A stretch of 60,653 nucleotides of DNA. Source: Clostridia bacterium. Its GTDB lineage: Bacteria > Bacillota > Clostridia > Christensenellales > Borkfalkiaceae. Every line of letters begins with the position of its first letter. The first letter of the stretch is position 1. Below the pieces are notes generated by a model. It was not told the DNA's origin. It saw only the letters and a program-made list of their open reading frames with translations, and ran no database searches. The translations under genes were made by a program, and so were the position numbers. The DNA lies in contig JAGHIT010000090.1 in NCBI GenBank assembly GCA_017887095.1, forward strand, positions 1 to 60,653. Reading direction: 5' to 3'. Of the stretch, positions 25,724-34,647 are shown one piece after another.

Positions 25724-27433
25724 ATGAAAACTTTTTTTCAGAAAATCGGCGTTTTTTTTAAATCCGCGGGCAAATGGTTGAAAAACCACGCGCCCAGCAA
25801 GCGCAGGCTCATTCAACTCTATGCCGCACTTCTTACCAACGCCAATATTAAAGGTTTTATCACAGGCAGGATCTATACGGGCGGCAGTAAGGTAATGTGC
25901 GTTCCCGGGCTTAATTGCTATTCCTGCCCCGGCGCCGTGGGGGCATGTCCTCTGGGGGCACTTCAGAATGCGCTCGCAAGCTCAGGGACACGCGCGCCCG
26001 TGTATGTCATCGGAATTCTCGCGCTGCTCGGCATTATCCTGGGCAGAACGATCTGCGGATTTCTGTGTCCGACGGGGTTTTTACAGGATCTTGCTTACAA
26101 GATCAAAACTCCCAAGCTCAAAAAAAGCAAGGTAACGCGCCTGCTTTCTTACTTCAAGTACATATTACTTATCGTGCTTGTCATTGCCGTTCCGCTTGCA
26201 TTTGTCGGGCAGGATCGTCTGATCCCGGCATTCTGTAAATTTATCTGTCCCGCCGGTACATTCGGCGGTGCGATCAGCCTTCTGTTCCACCCGGACAACG
26301 CAGATCTGTATGGGATGCTTGGTCCCATGTTTACATGGAAATTTGCGCTTTTTTGCGTGATTGCGGTCGCATGCGTCTTTATCTACAGGGCGTTCTGCCG
26401 TTTTATCTGTCCGCTAGGCGCCATCTACGGCTTCTTTAACAAAATCGCTCTCTTAGGCATTAAACTGGAAAAAGATAAATGTACCGATTGCGGGCTGTGT
26501 GTTGCGCATTGCAAGATGGACATCAAGCATGTCGGCGATCATGAATGTATCAACTGCGGCGAATGTATCTCCGTCTGCCCGACCAAAGCGATCCGCTGGA
26601 AAGGCTCCAAACTGTTTGTACGGGAAAACGAAGTTGTGGCGCCTGTCATCGACAATGCCCCCCTCTCTTCTATGGTTCGCAAAGACAACGCAGAACAACA
26701 GAGACCGGAACAGCCGATCGACGCGCATGCGGCGGATAAAACAGCTGATCATACCCGACTGCCTGCGAGCGCGCACGTTCCGCAGCCTGTCGTCATTGCA
26801 CACGGAGAAAGCACGGCGGCAGCGGGCACACGTCCTCTTTTTGGACCGAAAGGAACGCGTATCTTCAAAGCCGTCGTCTATACGCTGGCGGCACTTCTTC
26901 TGGCGGGTGCACTTCTGTACTACAATTTCTTCGACGGCAGCGCGACGGCTGCCGCAGAGGTCGGAAATGAAGTCGGAGATATCTGCCCCTCCTTCACGGT
27001 GCAGGTCTACGACAATGTAACGGGCGAACTTACGGAACAGACCTACTCTCCTGAAACCAGCCGCGGCAAAGTGACCGTTATCAACTTCTGGGGAACCTGG
27101 TGCGATCCCTGCAAGGCAGAACTTCCGTATTTTGACCAAATCGCAAGCGAGGACGAGGACGTCGTGATCGTAACGGTCCACAGCATTCTTACGATGAACG
27201 AAGCGCCCGCGTATATCGCGGAAAATTATCCGAACAGCCGGATGATCTTCACGCAGGACAGTGCGCAGACCTTTAACGATACTGAGTTTGCCGATGTCTA
27301 TGCGCTGCTGGGCGGAAGAGGCTCCTATCCGCGCACGCTCATCCTGGACAGCGAGGGCGTGATCACATACACGTTCACAGGCAGTCTTCACTATGAGGAC
27401 CTTGTCGCTGAAATTGAAAAAGCAAAAAACTGA
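25724..27433 (+). CDS. Membrane polyferredoxin fused to an extracellular TlpA-type thioredoxin
   Basis: A 569-residue protein. Residues 1-250 form a NapH/YccM-like membrane module with Cys pairs at 111/115, 171/175 and 225/229 (CGFLCPTG, CKFICPAG, CRFICPLG) and an extra cluster C59/65/68/75 near the N-terminus. Residues 253-285 carry two 4Fe-4S motifs (CTDCGLCVAHC, CINCGECISVC). A charged linker of about 80 residues leads to a further membrane helix (381-401), and the C-terminal 150 residues are a TlpA/ResA-like thioredoxin with active site WCDPC (C460, C463). The natural reading is electron flow from a cytoplasmic donor through the clusters to the outside thioredoxin. The parts are known families; the electron path is inferred. 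Co-transcribed with the CXXC membrane protein. Confidence 0.9.
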   Translation: MKTFFQKIGVFFKSAGKWLKNHAPSKRRLIQLYAALLTNANIKGFITGRIYTGGSKVMCVPGLNCYSCPGAVGACPLGALQNALASSGTRAPVYVIGILALLGIILGRTICGFLCPTGFLQDLAYKIKTPKLKKSKVTRLLSYFKYILLIVLVIAVPLAFVGQDRLIPAFCKFICPAGTFGGAISLLFHPDNADLYGMLGPMFTWKFALFCVIAVACVFIYRAFCRFICPLGAIYGFFNKIALLGIKLEKDKCTDCGLCVAHCKMDIKHVGDHECINCGECISVCPTKAIRWKGSKLFVRENEVVAPVIDNAPLSSMVRKDNAEQQRPEQPIDAHAADKTADHTRLPASAHVPQPVVIAHGESTAAAGTRPLFGPKGTRIFKAVVYTLAALLLAGALLYYNFFDGSATAAAEVGNEVGDICPSFTVQVYDNVTGELTEQTYSPETSRGKVTVINFWGTWCDPCKAELPYFDQIASEDEDVVIVTVHSILTMNEAPAYIAENYPNSRMIFTQDSAQTFNDTEFADVYALLGGRGSYPRTLILDSEGVITYTFTGSLHYEDLVAEIEKAKN

Positions 27434-27470
27434 CATCCCGCATCAAACAATACGGTGATCAAACACAACC

Positions 27471-27501
27471 ATGCGGCGTGCTCCGACCGGAGCGCGCCGC
27501 A
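27471..27501 (+). terminator. Terminator shared by convergent genes
   Basis: ATGCGGCG-t-GCTCCG pairs with CGGAGC-g-CGCCGCAT, followed by a T-rich TCTGCTTTCTTT tail on the plus strand. It lies between the TlpA fusion and the convergent GNAT gene. Confidence 0.78.
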
Positions 27502-27516
27502 TTCTGCTTTCTTTGA

Positions 27517-28104
27517 TCACAATTCCGTTTCTATGAAATGCACGGCGGAATCTTCCCAATACCTACGATAAACGCGACTATCGTTGCCGTCCAAATTGAG
27601 CTGATACATCCTGAACGTGACAAGAAGATTTTTGGGCTGCCACTGCTCTTCGTATGAATACCGATACTTCATCCCCAAATTACGCATCACGCCGCCGCTT
27701 CGGGGATTATCCCTGTCGTGCGTCGCCGTGATATAGGCGAAGCCATCCTTTCTTACCTGATCTATGACCGCTCGCCCCGCCTCCGTAACGATCCCTCTGT
27801 ACCAAAATTCCTTGCATAGCCCATAGCCGAGATCATGAGGTTCTTCCGTATCAATGGTCATGTAGCCGATGGGATAATCATCTTTTTTCATACAGATCGC
27901 ATAGGCATATGCCTGCGGCAGAGTATACATTGAGGCATATCTTTCTTCATAAAACCTTTTCGTCTCCTCTATTGATTTAACCGTATCCCATGGCAAAAAT
28001 CTGTTGACTTCTTCATCCCGGAGAATATCGAACAATGCTTTTAAATCCCGTTCCGTAAATCTTCTTAAGATCAATCGCTTCGTTTCCAGCCTCGGTGTAT
28101 TCAT
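27517..28104 (-). CDS. GNAT N-acetyltransferase, RimJ/RimL type
   Basis: A 195-residue acetyltransferase beginning MNTPRLETKRLILRRFTERD, the usual RimJ/RimL entry, with a LGYGLCKEFWYRGIVTEAG stretch where the acetyl-CoA loop lies and a DRDNPRSGGVMRNLGMKY segment typical of the fold's last part. It acetylates an amine on a small molecule or protein N-terminus; the substrate cannot be told. It has its own promoter (28145-28173) and GGAGAGTGTTTT upstream of ATG 28104, so it is a single-gene unit. Confidence 0.9.
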   Translation of the reverse strand: MNTPRLETKRLILRRFTERDLKALFDILRDEEVNRFLPWDTVKSIEETKRFYEERYASMYTLPQAYAYAICMKKDDYPIGYMTIDTEEPHDLGYGLCKEFWYRGIVTEAGRAVIDQVRKDGFAYITATHDRDNPRSGGVMRNLGMKYRYSYEEQWQPKNLLVTFRMYQLNLDGNDSRVYRRYWEDSAVHFIETEL

Positions 28105-28144
28105 AAAACACTCTCCATGCGTTTATCATTAACTCTGTGCTTGT

Positions 28145-28173
28145 ATTATACCATAGAATTCGGATTCATTCAA
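28145..28173 (-). promoter_or_regulatory. Promoter of the GNAT gene
   Basis: TTGAAT (28173-28168), 17-base spacer, TATAAT (28150-28145) on the minus strand. Confidence 0.75.
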
Positions 28174-28233
28174 CTTTACGGTCCGACTCTTGCATGTTTA
28201 CAGCTTTTTCAAAGATTCGTTTTCACATAAAAC

Positions 28234-28259
28234 GGGGACGTCCCAAAAGGGACGTCCCC
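28234..28259 (-). terminator. Terminator after the coiled-coil gene
   Basis: A perfect 11-bp stem GGGGACGTCCC/GGGACGTCCCC with a 4-base loop, followed by GTTTTAT on the minus strand. It lies about 35 bases past the stop at 28295. Confidence 0.85.
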
Positions 28260-28294
28260 TGATACAATGACTACGGAATCAAAACCTGCTTTCT

Positions 28295-29585
28295 TTATTT
28301 GTTTTTGGACTTACGGCATGCAAGGATGATACCAACAATTCCTATAACAACGGAAACTCCGCAGACAGTGCCGAATACCCATGCCAGAACGGATATATTT
28401 TGACGAGTGCCGTCAAGATCCGTCTGAAGATCGCTTGCCTGTCCCTTCATATCTTCAACCTTGCCATCGAGATCGGCAACATCGCCCTGCAATGCCTCAA
28501 TTGCTGCCCATATCGCATCGTCTGCCGCTTTGTATGCCTGATCGAGCGCTGCCAGGTCCTCCGCAAATTGCTCATCGGAAGCTTCAAGCGCAGATATGTC
28601 AGCAGAGATAAGCGCATCCGCCGCTTCATATGCTGCCTGCAACGCCGCAAGCCGTTCCGTGATTTCGACAGGATCCGATATCAGAGCGATCGCCGCGTTG
28701 AGTTCTGCAACGGCCGTGTCAAGGTTTTCCTGTACAGTGTTGATTGAATTCTGCAAAGTGCTCTTTGCGTCGCTGAGCGATGTAACCAGAGCGTCGATCC
28801 TTGTCCCCAATGCCGCATCTGCCGAAGTAAACTCCGTACGGATGAGCGTATCTGCCGCTTTATATGTTTCGTCAAGCGCGGCAAGCGCATTCTCAAGATC
28901 TTCGGCATCTGCTCCGCCCTGCTCAATCATATCCTCCAGGCGTGCTACTTCATTTTCAAGGTCGGTTTGCACTTGCGTAATCCGGATTGCCAAAGATTCC
29001 CCGGCGTCGGATAACGCCTGTTCAAGGGCAGCTATCTGCGTGGTGTGATCGCCCGATGTATTCTGAAGTTCGGAAAGAAGTTCCTGAGCTTCGTTCATTG
29101 CTACGTTCAATGCCGTGATCTGATCCTGCAAACTATTTCTGTCGCCTGAACCGTTCACTGTGTTCTCCAGCGCCTCAACCGCCGCTTGAAGGATATGAAT
29201 TGCACTGTCCACGTCCTCGAAACCGGAAGCATTGACTGTAACATACGAAACAGCGGGTGCGATATAGCCGGCGATGTCGTCCCCTTGCAAAGTATATTCA
29301 ACCCGCACAAGCCAACCGCTTTCGGCATCGCCCGTAATTTCGCCGACAGTTGCCATAACCGTCACATCCTCTCCATCAACGATTCCGGAAACAGAGAATG
29401 ATTTTATGCTCGCGTTGCCGTTTTCGTCCACGGTTACATCTATGCCGTCAATGCTCAGCTGATTTGCATAGATAGATACATCAAAGGTAACCGCTGTCTG
29501 ATCGTAGTCTCAAGGTCGCACACAACATAAAGAATGCCGCAAACAGCCACAAAGTGATTTTGCGGATAGTTGTTCGGGTTGCCAT
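28295..29585 (-). CDS. Coiled-coil surface protein with signal peptide out of frame (CTT-TGA junction)
   Basis: The gene should start at ATG 29585, behind AGGAGGATACTCC, with an export-type signal peptide (MATRTTIRKITLWLFAAF). That frame ends after 34 codons at CTT TGA (29486-29481). The body runs in the +1 frame from 29509 to 28295: a beta-rich domain of about 90 residues, roughly 250 residues of Ala/Asp/Leu-rich coiled coil with recurring AALD-x-x-YKAAD units, and a C-terminal membrane helix (VLAWVFGTVCGVSVVIGIVG) followed by CRKSKNK. No good start exists for the body alone. A +1 shift at CTT TGA, the same six bases as in the release-factor-2 gene, would join the two exactly; a one-base indel explains it equally. 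It follows the TetR gene in the same direction. Confidence 0.65.
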
Positions 29586-29652
29586 GGAGTATCCTCCTAA
29601 AATATATTCATTCAACCGTCTGCACTTGCTCGACAGACGATTTCCTGCTTGA

Positions 29653-30222
29653 CTATTTTGCCGTATATTTTTCCGCGATCATCGGCAGTACTTCTTCGAT
29701 AAGCGCAAGTTGTGGCTGCAAATATTCTTCGTCCTCGAACAATGCGTAATGTACGCACGCACGCACAAAAATATAGATCAACGGACGGATGACCTGCCAC
29801 GGAATCCCCAGCTTTCGCTCCAATAATTTTGCGTATTCGGTATAACGCGTTGTAACGCCTTTAAAAAAGTCCGTACCGTATTGCCGGTACTTGGGTGACG
29901 TATACACCTGATACATAAAACGGTATTTTGCGCCGTGTTTTTTCGCCGTCCAATACGGGATCTCTTTCAGAAACCGCCTGATGTCGGCGACGTTTTGGGG
30001 CGCGTTCGCCATGAAGTCGTCCTCCACTTTTGCCATGCAACGCGCCGTCGACTCAATGATAATTTCATCTTTCGTGGCAAAATAATGAAAGATGTTCCCG
30101 GAACTCATGCCGCACGCTTCCGCAAGCATTTTTGTAGAGGTCCCCTCCAGTCCGTTCCTGCAAAAACAATCGAAGCATATTTCCAATAATCTTTCTCGTT
30201 CGCCTAAATTTTTTGTTCTCAT
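29653..30222 (-). CDS. TetR/AcrR-family regulator
   Basis: A 189-residue repressor. The N-terminal helix-turn-helix follows the family pattern: a first helix RERLLEICFDCFCRNG, GTSTKMLAEACGMSSGNIFHYFATKDEI spanning the recognition helix, and a variable ligand-binding C-domain of about 130 residues with several Tyr and Trp. It has a consensus promoter (30261-30289) and probably controls itself and the coiled-coil surface protein behind it, which starts 68 bases after its stop and has no terminator between. The ligand is unknown. The start ATG 30222 has AAAGGGATAT upstream. Confidence 0.92.
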   Translation of the reverse strand: MRTKNLGERERLLEICFDCFCRNGLEGTSTKMLAEACGMSSGNIFHYFATKDEIIIESTARCMAKVEDDFMANAPQNVADIRRFLKEIPYWTAKKHGAKYRFMYQVYTSPKYRQYGTDFFKGVTTRYTEYAKLLERKLGIPWQVIRPLIYIFVRACVHYALFEDEEYLQPQLALIEEVLPMIAEKYTAK

Positions 30223-30260
30223 ATATCCCTTTTATTAAGTAAGCAGTCAATTATGTTTTC

Positions 30261-30289
30261 ATTATATCAGTACAATACCGATCTGTCAA
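30261..30289 (-). promoter_or_regulatory. Full-consensus promoter of the TetR gene
   Basis: TTGACA (30289-30284), 17-base spacer, TATAAT (30266-30261). The -35 region sits in TGTC-TGACCTATT-GACA, an imperfect inverted repeat that could be the operator. The rest of the 30223-30491 gap holds the terminator of the next gene and no other gene. Confidence 0.85.
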
Positions 30290-30432
30290 TAGGTCAGACA
30301 ATATTTTTTGTTTTGAAAGGACATCGCGAACCGTCACACGATTTTTAAAGAGAGCAGTAACAGATACAAGTATCGGGGAGCTTATACAACCTATCAATAA
30401 CATACATTGTGACTGAATATCATCTATGCAAA

Positions 30433-30470
30433 CAAAAAAGAGACGGAACTTTCGTTCCGCCTCTTTTTTG
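30433..30470 (-). terminator. Terminator after the 1362-residue lipoprotein gene
   Basis: GAGGCGGAAC-GAAA-GTTCCGTCTC followed by TTTTTTG on the minus strand, 20 bases past the stop at 30492. A T-run on the plus strand makes it work both ways. Confidence 0.9.
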
Positions 30471-30491
30471 TTCAGCCGCTTCTGCGACCGG

Positions 30492-33400
30492 TTATGCCTT
30501 TTCGATCGTGAGCGTGCACTCGCCAGCCGTCGTACCCCAATTATAGTCAGTTGCCACCATCATGATGGACTCACCCGCATCCAGAACAACTTCAAACGAA
30601 GTCATACCTTCCATCGGGATCAACATATAATTTCCGCCGTCAGCATTGACCACAAGATTCACATCACTCGAACTGAACACATAGGTACCAGCCTCATCTG
30701 CCGTAAAGAAGCATTGCGTTTCGCCTTCACTCGGAAGAGTCACGACAATATTCTCACCCAGCTCAAGCTCTGTTCCTTCCGGCTCCTCTTCGCCCGGGGC
30801 GGTCAGCGTGTAGACCTGCGAAACCGTCAGAACGATCGTAACAGCCGAATTCGTATCGTTTGTCAGCGTAAATCTGATCGTATCTCTTCCGAGAGGCGCT
30901 TCACTCGTGAAACTGAAAGGAAGCTCACCGTCCGCACGATAGGTCATTCCGTTGTATGTCGCGGAAACAGCCGTGCTGTTCGCCGTCACCTTAAGTTCTA
31001 CAGACGCGTTGTACGAAAGATTGAGCGTTGCACCGGAAGCGATCGTGATTTCATATGCACCGATGCCGCTGCCGGCAGACCCGAGCATGATATCCGTATC
31101 GACTCCGTCGCCCGTGAAGCTATCATATGCGACGTCAACTTCCTCAATCGTGACGGTACCTGCAGCGTAGGAATTTATCTGGTAGACGGAACCTGCTCTC
31201 ACCGAAATGATCGTAGGGTTATTATAATACGTCTCTTCTACACCCCATCCGTTGTCCGCAAAATACGCTACGCTACCCTCGTTCCCGGAGATCCGATATT
31301 CGCCGGACTGCATAGGAATGAAATAATATACTGCAGGGGTAAAGAAGTCTGCTCCCTCTTTGACTTCATTGTCACCGACCTGAAGCAGCGTACCAACCAG
31401 TTCGGTCTCTTCCGTTGCAATCAGCTCCGTAACTTCGTACTCGTCCAGCGAGAAATTGAACTCAGCAGCAGCGCCGTCCGTCGTCGTGAACTCCATCAGG
31501 TTGACGTCTTCCTCCGTCGTGAACGAAAGAATACCGTCCTCAGGAAGATAGGTCTCGCCGTTATAAACGACCTTTGCGTTGTCCACATCCTCGATCGTTA
31601 CAATGTAACGTCCGCCGGAAACTTCATAGTACGTTGAACCGTTTGCCGCAATTTCCGCACGATAAATAAGCGCTCTGCTGACGATATACGGATCGTCCTC
31701 CGTCCCGGAACCGCTTTCGGGATATTCATATACGGGACGCTCACCTTCCATAAATACGATGTCATGACTTGCCGCACCGCCGCCCTGGAAGCTGAATGTA
31801 TAGGAAGTTCCGGCAACAGCTTCAAACGCATACGTTGCACCTCTGCCGTCTGTATCAAACCTGGACATATATCCACCGTCTGCATCGTAGACGTTGATCT
31901 GTGCCAACGTGTTCGTCGTGTAAAGTGTATAGGTACCGGCTTTCTCTGCGGTAAACAAATAGAAGAGTTCGCCGTAGAGATTATCCCCGTACTCCGCAGT
32001 CGTGGTACCGACCGTGAGGTCGAAAGGATTATACTGCGTACCCTCTGCAGCCTCGGTCACTGTAAGGATTACAGTTGAAGAGGTATAGTAATATTCTGCA
32101 TCGGGATTGACGCTCGTTTCGGAAGAAATTCCCGCATACACTACATTTCCGAGGGAATCAAGATAATAGGCGACAGGATAGGTAAAGCCATAATCCTCTG
32201 CCTTCATAGACCAGAACCCTTCACCGAACGTGAAGTAAACATTCTCAGCGCCTTCAGGCATGACGAGCGCGTAATCCCCTTCCTTTGTAATCACATAGGG
32301 ATCCTGCTCAGTTCCGCTGCCATCAGCGATCGCATCGACTTTGGTCACCACGAAGGAATATTCGCTGCCCGCGGAGAGCTGCGAACCGAATTGCAGCAGC
32401 ACAGGTTCTCTTGCAGTCAGCTGCAACGTCACAAGGAAACCGTCGGTCCCCACAGCAATCGGAGCATACTCTCCGAGTTCGTCGTTATACATGCCGACCT
32501 GCGCACTCGACTCCTCGCCAAAAGCGCGGATCGCATATACGCCGCTTGTTGCGGGCGTAAACTCATAGTAAAGTGGTACTGCTTCGTACGTAACGCCCAT
32601 CTGAACGTCTTCCACAATCGTGAAAGGCTCGTCTTCATTCAGTCCGAACGTACCCTCGGCGACACTGAACTCAACGGTAACATCGCCTGTCGTCGTATTG
32701 GTCAGCCCAAACGTCGTCCAGTACAGCGTATAATAAGTGTTATGCTGATCGGGAGTCGTCTGGAATCCAAACTGCGTCGCGGAACCGGAAGCGGAATACG
32801 TTTCGCCGTCATACAAAGCAGAGACCTGAGAACTGAACACCGTGACCTCGTAGCCTCTGAACCCGTCTACACGGATATAGCCCGTCTTGCCCGCCGGAAT
32901 GGTGATCTTGTAATATCCATAGCCGTCAAGTTCTGCTGCCTGCTCTTCCACGTCACGGAACGCAACGTCCTCGGCATCCGTCTGATAATAGTAGCAGGGA
33001 ATAAGCCAGTAATCCTCTTCATCCACTGCACCCTGATAGATACCCATGGCGCCCATATAACCCGCATAGCGCTGCAGGAACAGAGCCAGCTCTTCCGTAA
33101 TACGGACAACGCCATCGTCGTTACAGCGATCGGAGTACTGTGCGATAAAGCAGGAAGGATCGATCTCAGGCACCGTACCGGTGGTGTCGCTGTAATTGAT
33201 ATACATATAGATATCCTGCGTGTTGGTCTCCTCGTCAACGGGACCGGGGATCTGCAGGTTCTTATTGCCATAGAACTCTACGTTTTCAAAGTTCTCATCC
33301 ATGTAACGGGAAGAACCAACAAGCTTTGCCAGAAGGTAAGGACCGGTCTCCGAACCGACATGATAGAACCCGTCGCTGCCGAGTACCGCCTGTTCGCTGT

Positions 33401-34580
33401 CCAGAGGCGCACCAAGAAGAAGACCCTGCGGCACTTCGTACACTTCGGGAAGTTCTTCCGCCTTCATGATGACATTGTTCTTCACGACCGGAGGCTTGGG
33501 CTCGCCCGTTCTCGTAATCGTGATCTTGAGATCTACGGGATAGTTGTCGCTCGTTACCGTTACAGCAAAGGTATGATAGGAGGACTCGATCGCAGCCGCA
33601 AGTTCATCGGTTACCTCAAAATCGAGGGAGTTCGTATCCTCGGACGCACCGTCCTTCACATAGAAGAATGAGTTCGTACCGTTGTTATACGTCGGAAGTT
33701 CCACGATTGCAGAATCGTCACCGGAGACCTCGATCGTATACGTGCCGGAGACCGTCGTCTGGAAAGTATAATAGATCTCCTCGCCGTCGGTGGCGTGAAT
33801 ATCGAACTCTCCCGCATTGGTAAGGAAATACATCGGAACCGCCTCGGATGTGCTGAGTCCCGTAGCGGGATCTGTCACAACCTTGAATACGTTCTTTCTT
33901 TCGCCAAAATTCCCCTCAACGGCCTCAGACTTCGTGACCGTGATCACCTTATTTTCATCATTGGTGCTGATCAGATCGCCGTTGTATACATATCCCGGAG
34001 GACATGTAATGGAAACGTTATATCCGTTGGGATCAGCCGTAACGCCGCTTGCGAGACGCAACGTAGCCTGACCGTTCGCGTTAGTCGTCGCCATGACCTG
34101 GTTCCCATCGACCGTGATGCTCAGGAGCGCGCCTGCAACAGGATTTTCGTCTTCATCCTGAACCGTATAGGTGAAGGACGTCGTACCATAGTCGATAACG
34201 ATGGTGTAATCGTAGACTCCATCCTCCGTCGTGATTTCTTCGTACGAAGCATCAGGATACTGCGCAAGAATGGAAGACCAGGTGGGAAGCTCGATATGAT
34301 ATTTCCCCTCTTCCAGTTCAAATGTGGCAACGCCGTTAGCATTGGTCGCAGCAGGCGTGCACAGCCCGGTGCCGCCCTCCTCTGTCACAACGCACATCTG
34401 AACCATCATTCCGGACAGTGTCACTCCGTCTGTATCCGTCACTGTTACGCTGTATGTCTTCGTCGAAGGCTCAGGCCCCGGCTGGTCTTCCGTCGGAGTA
34501 CATGCCGCGAAGACCGCACCAAACAGCGAAAGACAGAACAAGGCGCAAATCAGCAACACTGTCTTCAGTCTTTTGCTCAT
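30492..34580 (-). CDS. Giant lipoprotein with Cna-B-like N-terminal domains (1362 residues)
   Basis: The signal peptide has lipobox VFAAC (Cys27). A short proline linker leads to two carboxypeptidase-regulatory or Cna-B-like beta domains (about 42-135 and 136-220, each with a NANG-x-A-T-x-x-L turn). The long rest is beta-rich, with several modules ending in strands like TYTLYTTNTLAQINVYD that resemble bacterial pre-peptidase (PPC) sandwich domains. Near residues 395-420 it has FYHVGSETGPYLLAKL, also found in the redoxin lipoprotein encoded just upstream, so the two share a domain. It follows that gene by 67 bases, with a small GC hairpin between and GGAGGTAAGTT before ATG 34580. Function unknown, probably binding or scaffolding on the cell surface. 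Confidence 0.85.
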   Translation of the reverse strand: MSKRLKTVLLICALFCLSLFGAVFAACTPTEDQPGPEPSTKTYSVTVTDTDGVTLSGMMVQMCVVTEEGGTGLCTPAATNANGVATFELEEGKYHIELPTWSSILAQYPDASYEEITTEDGVYDYTIVIDYGTTSFTYTVQDEDENPVAGALLSITVDGNQVMATTNANGQATLRLASGVTADPNGYNVSITCPPGYVYNGDLISTNDENKVITVTKSEAVEGNFGERKNVFKVVTDPATGLSTSEAVPMYFLTNAGEFDIHATDGEEIYYTFQTTVSGTYTIEVSGDDSAIVELPTYNNGTNSFFYVKDGASEDTNSLDFEVTDELAAAIESSYHTFAVTVTSDNYPVDLKITITRTGEPKPPVVKNNVIMKAEELPEVYEVPQGLLLGAPLDSEQAVLGSDGFYHVGSETGPYLLAKLVGSSRYMDENFENVEFYGNKNLQIPGPVDEETNTQDIYMYINYSDTTGTVPEIDPSCFIAQYSDRCNDDGVVRITEELALFLQRYAGYMGAMGIYQGAVDEEDYWLIPCYYYQTDAEDVAFRDVEEQAAELDGYGYYKITIPAGKTGYIRVDGFRGYEVTVFSSQVSALYDGETYSASGSATQFGFQTTPDQHNTYYTLYWTTFGLTNTTTGDVTVEFSVAEGTFGLNEDEPFTIVEDVQMGVTYEAVPLYYEFTPATSGVYAIRAFGEESSAQVGMYNDELGEYAPIAVGTDGFLVTLQLTAREPVLLQFGSQLSAGSEYSFVVTKVDAIADGSGTEQDPYVITKEGDYALVMPEGAENVYFTFGEGFWSMKAEDYGFTYPVAYYLDSLGNVVYAGISSETSVNPDAEYYYTSSTVILTVTEAAEGTQYNPFDLTVGTTTAEYGDNLYGELFYLFTAEKAGTYTLYTTNTLAQINVYDADGGYMSRFDTDGRGATYAFEAVAGTSYTFSFQGGGAASHDIVFMEGERPVYEYPESGSGTEDDPYIVSRALIYRAEIAANGSTYYEVSGGRYIVTIEDVDNAKVVYNGETYLPEDGILSFTTEEDVNLMEFTTTDGAAAEFNFSLDEYEVTELIATEETELVGTLLQVGDNEVKEGADFFTPAVYYFIPMQSGEYRISGNEGSVAYFADNGWGVEETYYNNPTIISVRAGSVYQINSYAAGTVTIEEVDVAYDSFTGDGVDTDIMLGSAGSGIGAYEITIASGATLNLSYNASVELKVTANSTAVSATYNGMTYRADGELPFSFTSEAPLGRDTIRFTLTNDTNSAVTIVLTVSQVYTLTAPGEEEPEGTELELGENIVVTLPSEGETQCFFTADEAGTYVFSSSDVNLVVNADGGNYMLIPMEGMTSFEVVLDAGESIMMVATDYNWGTTAGECTLTIEKA

Positions 34581-34647
34581 AACTTACCTCCAAAAATATT
34601 CTCTCTGCCCGCCCGAAAGCGGGAGAAATCCGAATGAAGCCTTCCGA

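Noticed and set aside
28234-28259. Perfect inverted repeat as a transposon end
   Set aside because: It has a 4-base loop and a T-run and sits just past a stop codon, so a terminator explains it; no transposase is near.
34590-34640. GC hairpin between the two giant lipoproteins as a terminator
   Set aside because: The stem is short and the run after it is GCAGAGAGA rather than T-rich, so I expect read-through.
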